Shown one piece after another: positions 1 to 7,990 of a stretch of DNA of 22,568 nt. How positions within the stretch are numbered: the stretch's first letter is position 1; every line of letters begins with the position of its first letter. Where the stretch lies: the NCBI GenBank assembly GCA_035281845.1, contig DATEVL010000019.1:1-22568 (forward strand), in the 5' to 3' direction. The notes beneath the pieces were generated by a model that saw nothing but the letters and a program-made list of their open reading frames with translations, ran no database searches and had not been told where the DNA came from. Source of the DNA: DATEVL01 sp035281845 (lineage in GTDB: Bacteria; Chloroflexota; Anaerolineae; Anaerolineales; E44-bin32). The position numbers were made by a program, and so were the translations under genes.

Positions 1-16
1 GACCGACAGGGTTTAG

Positions 17-211
17 TGTTTCCCAGGGGAGGGAAACAGCCTTCCCCCAGTAGTCGAGGACGACGACCCCGTCGCTGCAAACCCCGCCGACCCGGCCAGC
101 GACGACGACCGGGTCGACTCGTCGCAAGTCGACCCGGAGCCGCTCGATCTGATCGAGCATGGCGGCCTCCCACCGTCGGTGCGCTTCGTCAACACTTGGG
201 AGTGAGGAACC
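17..211 (+). CDS. Possible C-terminal fragment of an unidentified acidic protein
   Basis: An open frame runs from just after a TAG (14-16) to a TGA at 209-211. Its third codon positions are almost all G or C, as in the real genes here. The translation is acidic and Pro/Asp-rich (VVEDDDPVAANPADP near its start) and ends in PPSVRFVNTWE. There is no ATG, GTG or TTG start in the stretch, so it looks like the tail of a gene whose upstream part lies outside the window or is separated by a frameshift at the window edge. It is convergent with the next gene. Function unknown. It could also be chance open frame in GC-rich DNA. Confidence 0.3.
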
Positions 212-247
212 CACCCCGCCGGCGTGGTCGGTCCATCCCCCCATGGT

Positions 248-1558
248 TCAGCGCTGGCTCGCCTCGATGTATTCGCGGATGGTCGGGACGGCCGTCAGGC
301 GCTCGTGGAAGAAGTTGTTGACCAGGTTGATCACGTGGGCGCGGGCGGCTTCGACGGGTTGAGTGTCGGCGGACCCGGTCTCGGCCAGGCCATCCCGCAG
401 CCGCAGCAGCTCCTTGACGATGGCCGCCTCGCGATCATCGTCGAGCGACCGAACCACCTCCAGGATGAGCTTGTCGGTTTGTTCGACGAGGGCCTCGGTG
501 GGAATGCCGGCGTCGGGCTGGGCGGCGTCGTCGATGGTCCGAATCAGCGTCCACACCTGATAGAGCACCGTCGTCGGCTCGTCGAAAAGCTCCCGAAGGT
601 AGGCCGCTTCCTCGTAGCGCCCGGTGAGGCGGAAGACGTTGTACATGCGCTTGGCGGCCTTGCCGTAGTTCAGATCCTTCGTCAGATACTTGTGGACCTC
701 TTTCTCCAACTGGGCGACGTAATCCTCGAGGGCGTCGGCGGAAACATGACGGGCGAGCTTCGAGAAGATCGGGATCGACTCGGCCTCCAGGTAGACCTCC
801 TGGAAGTAGGGGTCGAGATACCCGTCGAGAGGGGTGATCGAACCGTCAGGCGCTTCCCAGGTGACGTCGAGCATGTTGCTGGCGTTGGCCAACTGGCCGC
901 GGGCCGGATCGGCGACAACCCAATCCAGTTTGCACCAGCCCGGATCGCGCGCTGCCGCCTCCCATGCGACGACGGCCGGCGTTCCATCGGCATGGAAGCC
1001 TTCGATCCGACCGAGGCGGATCTCCTCCGGTCGCCACGCGATCGGAGCGCCGGTCTTCACCGGCTCGCCGTCCCGTAGCATGTCCTCGGGGAACGATCCC
1101 AACTTCACTTCGATCAGCTGGTGGGTCGGGCCCTTGGCCGTGGCCAGGGCCTTGTCGCGCATCAAACGGGCTAGGATGGCGCAGGCCTCTTGGCGGGTTG
1201 GGGCGTGGATGTTGACGCGTTCAAAGTAGTCGCAGTCGCCTGGGTAGGACTGAATCTTGGACTGGGCGGCGGAACCGGAGAGCGCCAGCGCCGTCTCGAC
1301 GACGCCGGGCTCGTCCTGGAATTCGACCAGGCGGCCGATGGCGCGAAAGCGCTCGAGATCCTGCGGCGCAAAATCCAGCATGCTGACCTTGTGACCGAAG
1401 ACCCCGGTGCGCGAGTCGAAGACGATGTCCCCGCCGCTGCCGGCGGCCATGGCACTGAGCCAGCGAAGCGCCTCGGCTTCGTCCATTTCGACCCCGAGGC
1501 GGCGAGCCGATTCGAGCATCTGTTGCAGCTCTTCCCGGGATTGTGAGGGGTCCGCCAT
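248..1558 (-). CDS. Hypothetical protein with nucleotidyltransferase-like motif
   Basis: A 436-residue soluble protein with no signal peptide or membrane segment. The start is supported by AAGGAG five bases before the ATG. Residues 94-111 contain SGS followed by 11 residues and then DCDY, which fits the hG[GS]x(9-13)Dh[DE]h pattern of the nucleotidyltransferase superfamily. IEVKLG at 149-154 could supply the third carboxylate (Glu150). The C-terminal half is helical and charged (KDLNYGKAAKRMYNVFRL at 294-311, then RYEEAAYLRELFDEP) and may be a helical companion domain. It lies 65 bases downstream of the cytochrome gene on the same strand, so it may be the last gene of the minus-strand block. 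The motif match is seen directly; enzymatic activity and substrate are inference. Confidence 0.75.
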   Translation of the reverse strand: MADPSQSREELQQMLESARRLGVEMDEAEALRWLSAMAAGSGGDIVFDSRTGVFGHKVSMLDFAPQDLERFRAIGRLVEFQDEPGVVETALALSGSAAQSKIQSYPGDCDYFERVNIHAPTRQEACAILARLMRDKALATAKGPTHQLIEVKLGSFPEDMLRDGEPVKTGAPIAWRPEEIRLGRIEGFHADGTPAVVAWEAAARDPGWCKLDWVVADPARGQLANASNMLDVTWEAPDGSITPLDGYLDPYFQEVYLEAESIPIFSKLARHVSADALEDYVAQLEKEVHKYLTKDLNYGKAAKRMYNVFRLTGRYEEAAYLRELFDEPTTVLYQVWTLIRTIDDAAQPDAGIPTEALVEQTDKLILEVVRSLDDDREAAIVKELLRLRDGLAETGSADTQPVEAARAHVINLVNNFFHERLTAVPTIREYIEASQR

Positions 1559-1589
1559 GGGCTCTCCTTGGCTGGTCGCAAAACTCGCA

Positions 1590-1606
1590 GCGAGCTCTAA
1601 GCTCGC
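1590..1606. repeat. Short stem-loop between cytochrome and hypothetical gene
   Basis: GCGAGCT, three-base loop CTA, AGCTCGC: a perfect 7-bp stem in the 65-base gap between the two genes. No T-run follows on the minus strand, so it is not a clear intrinsic terminator. It could be a processing or stability element. Confidence 0.35.
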
Positions 1607-1623
1607 GGCGAACTCGGGCTCTC

Positions 1624-1986
1624 CTACGGCTGGATCGTACGGAGATAGGCGATGATGTTCTTCAGATCGTCTTCGGTGAACGCGGGATTGTTGCCTCTGG
1701 GAGGCATGTCGACCCCGGTGGTGTTGAGCGGGTCGCTAGCCGGCCGCCCGGCCAGGAGAAAGGCAAGCATCTGCTCATCGGTCTGTGCCGGAAGGAATTC
1801 GCTCGTCGTCAGATCCTTGCCCAGGCCGGGGATGCCTTTGCCGTCCACCCCATGACAGGTGACGCACGTCGTGAGGAACGCCGCGCGACCGGCTTCGGGA
1901 TCGCCGAAGGGCGCCGCCTTCGAACCGCAGGCGGCCAGGAGGCCGGCCGCCAAGATGAGAAGAGCAGGGAGATACCCTCGGGGCAT
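1624..1986 (-). CDS. Lipoprotein c-type cytochrome, monohaem
   Basis: A small exported electron carrier of 120 residues. The chosen ATG (1986) has AGGAG eight bases upstream and opens directly into a signal peptide; an upstream in-frame ATG at 2037 would add 17 residues without signal character. A hydrophobic stretch at residues 5-19 ends in LLAAC, a lipobox, with Cys20 as the predicted lipid-modified residue. CVTCH at 41-45 binds haem covalently. Met94 in GVDMPP is the likely sixth ligand, and DDLKNIIAYLRTI at the end is the typical class I cytochrome C-terminal helix. It should sit anchored on the outer face of the cytoplasmic membrane. It might accept electrons from a dehydrogenase, but a link to the molybdenum hydroxylase encoded upstream is only positional. 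Confidence 0.88.
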   Translation of the reverse strand: MPRGYLPALLILAAGLLAACGSKAAPFGDPEAGRAAFLTTCVTCHGVDGKGIPGLGKDLTTSEFLPAQTDEQMLAFLLAGRPASDPLNTTGVDMPPRGNNPAFTEDDLKNIIAYLRTIQP

Positions 1987-2173
1987 GGTTGAAGCTCCTG
2001 TGTTGGGTGCAGGTTCGGTGCGATCCGGCCGTCCCATCGGGGGGGCGTTGGGTGACGCCTGGATTCGCCCGTGGATGTGGAGCGGGGCGAATTGTAACGC
2101 TGTGCCGAATCCGCCAGGCCGGCGCTTCGATGAACGCGGAGTTGCGTCTAGCCGGGCCCGTCCCGATGACTCG

Positions 2174-2893
2174 TCACAACCGGGCTACCGTCAGCTCGGT
2201 GAAGCGAGGGTTGCCGTGAAGGGATGCCAGATCTGAGTCCTCCGTCGACCACTCCCGAAGATCCGGATTCAACTCGAGGCCCTTTCGCAAAGACTCGAGG
2301 GCCGCAGCGGACTGGCCGGACAGCGCGAGGTGGCAGGCCATGTTGTAGTGCACAACTCCATGCCACTCTGGAGCGGGGTCGAGGTCGATGAGCCTCACGC
2401 TCAGAGCCTCCATCCACGCGAGGGCGCGAGGCGCTCTCCCGAAGCGAATCGCGTAATCTGAAAAGTGGAAAACCGGGTGGGTGCCTGCATCGACGGTCAC
2501 TCGGCGCCAGACGGGGCGGCTACCGGCGGAGCCGGAGGGAGCCGCCAGCATGGCGTCCGTGGTTTCGCGCAGGGATTCCAGGAAGCCGTGCCACGCCTCG
2601 CGCGACCGCTTGCTCACCTCGTCCCAACTCAAGTCACGATTCTGTTCGTAAAGGAGGCGGTTGACCCCGTCGAGCTCTTGCTCCTCTTCCTCAACCTCCC
2701 CCGGAGAATGAGCCGCCAGCTGCTGGCTGCCCCGGACTCGCCACGAGGCGACATGTGCGACGGTGTCCTTCGCCGTCCAGTTTTCGGCCGTGCCCGTGGC
2801 CTCCCGTTCGGTGGCCGGGAGATCGTCCAGGAATTCGACCTCGACGTCTCGTACATAAGCCGTCAGGTCCAGGAGCTTTGCCTGCAGGGTCAT
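2174..2893 (-). CDS. DinB/ClbS-like protein with C-terminal TPR segment
   Basis: A 239-residue two-part protein. Residues 1-145 resemble the DinB/ClbS (DfsB) four-helix family: AENWTAKDTVAHVASW at 36-51 is the family's conserved helix, with His47 and His139 or His143 as candidate metal ligands. Residues 179-212 form a tetratricopeptide-like repeat (HYNMACHLALSGQSAAALES), followed by a DLASLHGNPRF tail of the kind that often closes TPR repeats. DinB-like proteins act as thiol-dependent metalloenzymes or self-protection hydrolases in a few characterised cases; the role here is unknown. No strong ribosome binding site precedes the ATG. The gene lies 79 bases after allH on the same strand. Confidence 0.75.
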   Translation of the reverse strand: MTLQAKLLDLTAYVRDVEVEFLDDLPATEREATGTAENWTAKDTVAHVASWRVRGSQQLAAHSPGEVEEEEQELDGVNRLLYEQNRDLSWDEVSKRSREAWHGFLESLRETTDAMLAAPSGSAGSRPVWRRVTVDAGTHPVFHFSDYAIRFGRAPRALAWMEALSVRLIDLDPAPEWHGVVHYNMACHLALSGQSAAALESLRKGLELNPDLREWSTEDSDLASLHGNPRFTELTVARL

Positions 2894-2972
2894 GAGTCAA
2901 CTCGGAGGCGACGGAAATCGAATTCTACACCGCGAGGGTGTACTGTTGGCGGGTGTCCATCAAGCCACGTCC

Positions 2973-3917
2973 TCAGGACTGGATGAAGCTCTCGACCCCC
3001 AAGGCGAAGCCTGCCAGCGCGTCGGCGCCGGAGGTGTGGCCAATTCGGCAAAGACGGTTCACCGCAGCGGCGCTGGCCGCCTCGTCGCCTGCCGCCCACG
3101 CCTCGACTAGGTGGTGCCAATCCATGCCGGCAGCGCCAACCGCCCCGGCTCGCAGGTAGGCCCCCGAGACCGTCGTCGTCCGAGGGGCCCCCGCGTTGGC
3201 GATCGCTCCCGAGGGGACAAGGGCGGAGGATTCCGGCGCCCAGGCCCACACGCTGTAGATCGCACCCAGGAGAAAATCGTCTCCCGCCGGAGTGAATCCC
3301 GTACCCAGACCGGCGAGTCCGGCCGCCGTCGTTTCGAGATTGTGGACCGCGATTTCTGCCGGCGGAGAGAGCTGCCGGACGCAGTGAACCAGGGCAGAAA
3401 GAAACGGGCCGGAGCGGCGGCGGAGTTCATTCACAAAACGGGTCTGTCCCGCTTGGACGGGACTCAACAGAGCCGCCAGGCTACCTGGAGGAGCGAAGCT
3501 GGCGATGGATTGACGCAGGAAAGGGAGGCCGGCCCTGAGAAGGGCTGGCGATTGGATCGCTTCCCAGCTCGGCCGCGCCGGCCACGGTCTTCCTGTGAGT
3601 TGGATGGTCAGCCGGCCAGATCGGATTTGCCTGTCGGCGAACTGCACCGAGTCGCCGGGACGGAGCGAACGGTCAAAGAATCCACGGGCGATGGGCAGGA
3701 CAATGGCAAGGGGACCGGGTCCGACTTCGCTGCTGACGAGCGCCAACACATCGCCGCCCTGATTCACCAGGTAGGCTGCGGATGGGAAGACGTTGAGCAC
3801 TGTCCCGTCGGTCGACCGCAGCAGCGCCGGCTGAATGGATGTTGAAATCCACGACGACCGGATGGAAAGAGACCCGGCAACCGGCGGGCGATCCTGGCCG
3901 AGTCGGGGCCGACGCAT
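2973..3917 (-). CDS. allH: DUF2877 protein, AllH-type oxamate carbamoyltransferase subunit
   Basis: A 314-residue DUF2877 protein. The family hallmarks are clear: GLGTGFTPAGDDFLLG at about 203-218 and IGHTSGADALAG at about 292-303. In E. coli, AllH (YlbF) is one of the three proteins that together form oxamate carbamoyltransferase, acting with AllF (FdrA) and AllG (YlbE) on oxalurate. The ATG at 3917 overlaps the stop of the molybdenum-subunit gene by one base (TGATG), a typical translational coupling; an upstream ATG at 3953 would add 12 residues inside that gene. Its partners allG and allF are 5-9 kb upstream in the same block, so all three subunits are present although split. Exact substrate here may differ from oxamate. 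Confidence 0.85.
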   Translation of the reverse strand: MRRPRLGQDRPPVAGSLSIRSSWISTSIQPALLRSTDGTVLNVFPSAAYLVNQGGDVLALVSSEVGPGPLAIVLPIARGFFDRSLRPGDSVQFADRQIRSGRLTIQLTGRPWPARPSWEAIQSPALLRAGLPFLRQSIASFAPPGSLAALLSPVQAGQTRFVNELRRRSGPFLSALVHCVRQLSPPAEIAVHNLETTAAGLAGLGTGFTPAGDDFLLGAIYSVWAWAPESSALVPSGAIANAGAPRTTTVSGAYLRAGAVGAAGMDWHHLVEAWAAGDEAASAAAVNRLCRIGHTSGADALAGFALGVESFIQS

Positions 3918-6274
3918 CAACGCTTGGCTTGGGCTTCGTTGACCAGTTCCCATAAGCGGTTCGGGTTGAGGGGAATCTCCCGTATTTCCAGCGGAAGATC
4001 GGAAAAAGCGTCTTCGATGGCCTGCGCGAACGCCGGACCGGCGGGAATCGCGCCGGCCTCGCCGGCTCCCTTGACGCCCAGCGGGTTGCCCGGAGAAGGC
4101 GTTTCCTCATGCCCGACGAGAATCTCCGGGACCTCGAGGGCCGTCGGCATCAGGTAATCCATGAACGAAGCGTTGAGCAGTTGGCCGTTCTCGTCGTACA
4201 TCAACTTCTCGTAGTAAGCGTTGGCCACGCCTTGCGCCACGCCGCCGTGCACCTGCCCTTCCAGGATCAGCGGGTTCAGCACCTTGCCGCAGTCGTGAAC
4301 CACGACGTACTTCTGGATATGCACTCCCATCGTCTCCGGGTCGACCTCGAGGATCAGGGCGTGGACCCCGCTGGAGGTGGCGCCGCGCTCGGGGCCGAAG
4401 TACTCGGTGGCTTCCAGGCCCGGCTCGGTGCCGGGGCGGACCGCCCCGCGCAATGGGTTGGCCCGCGACGCAAGATCCTTGAGGGCCACGCTTCGTGACG
4501 GATCCGCCCGCGACCGCGCCGCCCCACCGACCAGTTCGATCTGATCCTCGGGCAAGCCGAGCTCTTCGCCGGCTGCGCGCAGGACCTTCTTGCGCACGCT
4601 CAGCGCTGCAGCGTGGACCGCGTTCCCGGCCACGACCGCGCCCCGGCTGGCGAAGGTCCCTGAGCCCCAGTGGAATTGGTCCGTGTCGCCGGTGACGATC
4701 TCGACATCTCCGGCATCGACGCCGAGCTGCTCGGCGGCGATCTGTGCGAAGGACGTGAAGTGGCCCTGTCCCTGCGTGCCGACGCCGGTGGCGACGCTGA
4801 CCTTGCCCGTCGGTTCCACTTGCACCCGGGCGCCCTCATAGGGGCCGATGCCTGTCCCCTCGACATAGGCCACCACCCCGATTCCCAGCCGCCGGCCTTC
4901 GGCCCGGGCCTTCGGCTGGACCTCGCGCACGAACTCGTCATGGCCGACTTTGCGCAGAGCATGGTCGAGGACAGGCTGGTAGTTCCCGCTGTCGTAGACC
5001 AGCGGGGTGAAGTCCTGATAGATGATCTGGTTGTCGTACGGGAAGGCCTCCGGAGGGAGGAAGTTGCGGCGCCGAATCTCGACACGGTCGATGCCCAGTT
5101 GGCGGGCGGCGATATCGAGCAGACGCTCGATCACGAATACCCCATGCTGTCGGCCGGCGCCGCGGTAGGGCGTGACGATGGTCTTGTTGGTGAAGACGGC
5201 TTTGAAGTCGCTGTAGTAGTTCGGGATGTTGTAGGGGCCGAGCAGCGTGCACTGGCTGTTGATCGGCACCGTCAGGCCGTAGGGATCGTAGGCGCCGGTG
5301 TCGTGCAGAAAGACGTCGTGGACTCCGAGGATCCTCCCGTCCTGGGTGAGGGCGATCTCGGCGTCATGAATCTGACTGCGCTCGTGGGTCGTGCCGACGA
5401 AGTTCTCGGCGCGGTCCTCGATCCATTTGACCGGGCGGCCGAGCTGCATCGCCGCCCACGGCACGACCAATTCCTCCGGGTAGAACATCATGATCTTGGG
5501 ACCGAATCCACCGCCGACGAACGGCGCGATGACGCGCACTTGATGCTCGGCGAGGTGCAGGCGCGCCGCCAGACCGTTGCGGATCGGGATCGGCGCTTGC
5601 GTCGTGTCCCACACCGTCAGGCGCGCCTGGCGGGAGTCCCATTCGGCCACCACCCCGCGGTTCTCCAGCGCCGCCGCTGCGCCGTGGTCGTAGATCAGAC
5701 GGCGGGCGATGATGACGTCGGCCTGCGATCGGATGGCCTCGTAGCTGCCGCGCTCCTGGATGACGTGCGCCGCCAGATTGGATTCCAGGTCGTCGTGGAC
5801 GAGGGGTGAGTCGGCGGCCAAGGCCTGCTCCAGATCGACGACTGGCGTCAGCGGCTCATAGTCAACCTCGATATCGGCCAGGGCATCCTCGGCCAGGTAG
5901 CGGTTCTCCGCCACGACGACGGCGATGACCTCGCCGGCGTGGCGGACCTTGTCGCGGGCCAGCGGCACCTGCGTCCGCTCATGGAATACGAGGCGCTCGA
6001 TCGGCGGGGGCGAAACCAGCAGGGGGCCCGGTCGCCAGTAGTCCCCGAGATCGGGGGCGGTGTAGACGGCGAGAACACCCGGACGGGCGCGGGCGCGTGC
6101 GGCGTCGACCCGGCGCAAGCGCGCATGGGCATACGGGCTGCGCAGAAACGCGGCGTGGACCAAGCCTTCCAGGTGGACATCGTCCGTGAACAGCGCCTGA
6201 CCGGTGAGCAGGCGAGGGTCCTCATTGCGGCGGCGGGATTTGCCGAGGGTCTCGGTGGTTGTCTGGCTAGCCAT
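3917..6274 (-). CDS. Molybdenum-binding subunit of xanthine dehydrogenase-family hydroxylase (CoxL form II-like)
   Basis: A 785-residue catalytic subunit that binds molybdopterin-cytosine-dinucleotide-type cofactor and hydroxylates a ring or aldehyde carbon. Start: of three in-frame ATGs (6313, 6280, 6274), the third has GGAG six bases upstream and leaves an 8-nt overlap with the preceding gene. Landmarks (numbered from this start): RRRNEDPRLLTG at the N-terminus, VGGGFGPK at 253-260, the active-site loop PYRGAGR at 369-375, GVGTQGQGHFTSFAQ near 498-512, and GVKGAGEAG near 733-741 with Glu739 as the catalytic base. The loop is that of the form II group, not the AYxCSFR of true CO dehydrogenase, so CO oxidation is unlikely. 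Its small and medium subunits are encoded more than 7 kb upstream in the same direction, an unusual split. Confidence 0.92.
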   Translation of the reverse strand: MASQTTTETLGKSRRRNEDPRLLTGQALFTDDVHLEGLVHAAFLRSPYAHARLRRVDAARARARPGVLAVYTAPDLGDYWRPGPLLVSPPPIERLVFHERTQVPLARDKVRHAGEVIAVVVAENRYLAEDALADIEVDYEPLTPVVDLEQALAADSPLVHDDLESNLAAHVIQERGSYEAIRSQADVIIARRLIYDHGAAAALENRGVVAEWDSRQARLTVWDTTQAPIPIRNGLAARLHLAEHQVRVIAPFVGGGFGPKIMMFYPEELVVPWAAMQLGRPVKWIEDRAENFVGTTHERSQIHDAEIALTQDGRILGVHDVFLHDTGAYDPYGLTVPINSQCTLLGPYNIPNYYSDFKAVFTNKTIVTPYRGAGRQHGVFVIERLLDIAARQLGIDRVEIRRRNFLPPEAFPYDNQIIYQDFTPLVYDSGNYQPVLDHALRKVGHDEFVREVQPKARAEGRRLGIGVVAYVEGTGIGPYEGARVQVEPTGKVSVATGVGTQGQGHFTSFAQIAAEQLGVDAGDVEIVTGDTDQFHWGSGTFASRGAVVAGNAVHAAALSVRKKVLRAAGEELGLPEDQIELVGGAARSRADPSRSVALKDLASRANPLRGAVRPGTEPGLEATEYFGPERGATSSGVHALILEVDPETMGVHIQKYVVVHDCGKVLNPLILEGQVHGGVAQGVANAYYEKLMYDENGQLLNASFMDYLMPTALEVPEILVGHEETPSPGNPLGVKGAGEAGAIPAGPAFAQAIEDAFSDLPLEIREIPLNPNRLWELVNEAQAKR

Positions 6275-7409
6275 TGTCATCTCCGTGCGGACCGGGGCTG
6301 GGCTTTCCTTCAACTGCCGGCGGCCTTTGCCTCAGCCGCTGAAGTGCGATTCGCGGCGAGTCCGTCGACCAGGGGACCTCCGGCGGCGCCATCGTCAACT
6401 TCGCCAAATCCAGGAGGACCGAATCATAATTCACCCGCCAACCGGCGAAATCCTTCCAGGCCCGTTCACGGTCGGGTCTCAAAGGCAGTCCGCTGGCGGC
6501 CAGGCTATCGTACGCCACCTGGAACTCTTCGTGAGTGATGCTGATGGGATCGTCGGGCTTTGGGTTCGAATCGTATCGGATGCGGAACAGGTCGGCGATC
6601 TCTCGCAGGGCCAGGTATCCGGCCCGGATGCACAGGTCCACCTGGGCGTTATGCGGGACGTCGAGGGTCGAGGCGGTGAGCGAGGCGGCATCGAGCACCG
6701 CCCCGGAGGCCGTCACCCAGGCCCGGGCAGGATTCGGCGATCGAAAGAACCCTAACGCCGCCAGCGAAGTGTGACTCTCCTCTAGTTCCGCGAACCAGGA
6801 CTCCCAGGTAATCCACAGATCGTTCAACCGATCGAGCCGCCCGAGCCGGTGGTACCGCTCCAGCATTTCGATCGCCGAGGGGGGCGACCCGGCACGGACG
6901 TCCAGCAAAGTTACGGCCGTTTCTCTGCGCGAGAAGGTGGCGTACATCGTGGGCAGGTACGAGATCAGCAAAGCCAGAAGCAGCAATCCGATGGCGGCCT
7001 CGCTGAAGTTCAGAAGGGCGAGGGGCAGAGCCTCACCCGACACGAAGCCCAGGGTCAGGAGAGACGAGCCGCTGAGTAAGATAGCCTGCTCCCAGGTTTC
7101 GACTCCCAGCCCCAGGTAGATGCCGGCGTAGCCCAGCAGCACCAACGCCAGCCAAACCAGGGGCAGGAGGAGCAGGCCAATCGGGGCATAGAGCGCCATG
7201 ATCCGATCGCTCACGAGGTAGTTTGGTGAGAAGCGCAGGCGCAGGTCGAACAGGCGGCGCAAGCTGCGAAAGACGAAACGCGTGATGGGGTCGCGCGCGC
7301 TGCGGGGAAGCACGAAGGTGCGAACGGCGGAGAGCAGGGCACTGACCACCAGGACCACGCCGGCCAAGAAGACTGCCGCGCGCAGAAGCCACCACGGCGA
7401 CTCCGTCAT
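6267..7409 (-). CDS. Potassium-channel-like pore-loop membrane protein
   Basis: A 380-residue protein with an N-terminal membrane part and a large cytosolic part. Hydrophobic segments lie at about 8-30, 72-98 and 128-156. Between the last two, LLSGSSLLTLGFVSG (111-125) sits where the pore helix and selectivity filter of a 2TM potassium channel would be, but the filter reads TLGF in place of the canonical TVGYG. Residues 160-380 are soluble, mostly helical and have no domain I recognise. The start overlaps the DinB gene stop (ATGA) and the end overlaps the next gene by 8 nt, so the three are translationally linked. Ion selectivity cannot be inferred. Confidence 0.7.
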   Translation of the reverse strand: MTESPWWLLRAAVFLAGVVLVVSALLSAVRTFVLPRSARDPITRFVFRSLRRLFDLRLRFSPNYLVSDRIMALYAPIGLLLLPLVWLALVLLGYAGIYLGLGVETWEQAILLSGSSLLTLGFVSGEALPLALLNFSEAAIGLLLLALLISYLPTMYATFSRRETAVTLLDVRAGSPPSAIEMLERYHRLGRLDRLNDLWITWESWFAELEESHTSLAALGFFRSPNPARAWVTASGAVLDAASLTASTLDVPHNAQVDLCIRAGYLALREIADLFRIRYDSNPKPDDPISITHEEFQVAYDSLAASGLPLRPDRERAWKDFAGWRVNYDSVLLDLAKLTMAPPEVPWSTDSPRIALQRLRQRPPAVEGKPSPGPHGDDNG

Positions 7410-7891
7410 TTCTCGGGCCAGCGCCAGGCGCGGATCTGCGCCGTGTGCTCGCGCTCATGTTCGAAGGAGTATTCAGCGATCCACCGCCAGAGCGGGTTGC
7501 CGTGCAACCACGTCTCGGGGCGACGCCGTGTCAGATCGTCGTCCGACAGCATCTGGATCCAGCGCAGGGTTTGGCGGCGCACGCCGTGGAAGTCTTCCTG
7601 GACGCGCTCGAACGGGCGATCCTTGGTCTCGGCGTGCCAGCGGGCATTGATCTTGGCGAAGGCTGGGCTGCGCGACAGGGCCTCACCCGTTGGGCGACGC
7701 CCGTCCTTGAGGTGCGCCAGCAAGCGCACGAGTTCGGCCTCCCACAGGCTCAGGTGCTGAAGCAGGTCACGGACAGACCATTCTCCAGCAACTCCGTGGG
7801 TGACAAGTTGCTCGGGAGTCAGGCCGTCGATGGCGTCGAGCAACCGGCCGCGCGAGTCCCCGAGCGCGGCCCGGACTTCATCCTTCGTCAC
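7406..7891 (-). CDS. DinB/ClbS-family protein
   Basis: A 161-residue protein of the DinB-like four-helix superfamily. GEWSVRDLLQHLSLWE (36-51) is the conserved second-helix motif with His46 as candidate metal ligand, and SFEHEREHTAQIRAWR near the C-terminus supplies two further His in the usual place. The downstream membrane-protein gene starts within its stop codon (ATGA), so the two are probably produced together. Substrate unknown; in the family, roles range from mycothiol- or bacillithiol-dependent transferase to hydrolase. This is a different, shorter paralogue of the protein encoded at 2174-2893. Confidence 0.8.
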   Translation of the reverse strand: MTKDEVRAALGDSRGRLLDAIDGLTPEQLVTHGVAGEWSVRDLLQHLSLWEAELVRLLAHLKDGRRPTGEALSRSPAFAKINARWHAETKDRPFERVQEDFHGVRRQTLRWIQMLSDDDLTRRRPETWLHGNPLWRWIAEYSFEHEREHTAQIRAWRWPEK

Positions 7892-7904
7892 AACGCAACC
7901 TCTT

Positions 7905-7959
7905 GGTAGCCACGGGCTTTAGCCCGTGTCAGCCACGCAGGCTAAAGCCTGCGGCTACC
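7905..7959. repeat. Double-hairpin REP-like element
   Basis: Two adjacent perfect 8-bp hairpins, CACGGGCT-TT-AGCCCGTG (7911-7928) and CGCAGGCT-AA-AGCCTGCG (7936-7953), are enclosed by the outer inverted repeat GGTAGCC (7905-7911) and GGCTACC (7953-7959). The two hairpins share the core GGCT..AGCC with the loop bases swapped (TT against AA), so the whole unit is nearly symmetrical. It lies in the gap between the cyclase and DinB genes. Such intergenic twin palindromes are typical of dispersed repetitive elements. Confidence 0.7.
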
Positions 7960-7967
7960 GGATTCTC

Positions 7968-7981
7968 CTCCGGCGCCGGAG
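7968..7981. repeat. 14-bp perfect palindrome
   Basis: CTCCGGCGCCGGAG, self-complementary, ten bases before the end of the cyclase coding sequence (minus-strand stop at 7991). It could be a transcript 3' hairpin or an extension of the adjacent REP-like element. No T-run, so a terminator is not supported. Confidence 0.4.
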
Positions 7982-7990
7982 ATATCTTGG

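Noticed and set aside
4670..5809. Long plus-strand open frame of 379 codons inside the molybdenum-subunit gene
   Set aside because: It is antisense to a clear family gene with intact motifs; long antisense open frames are expected at this GC content.
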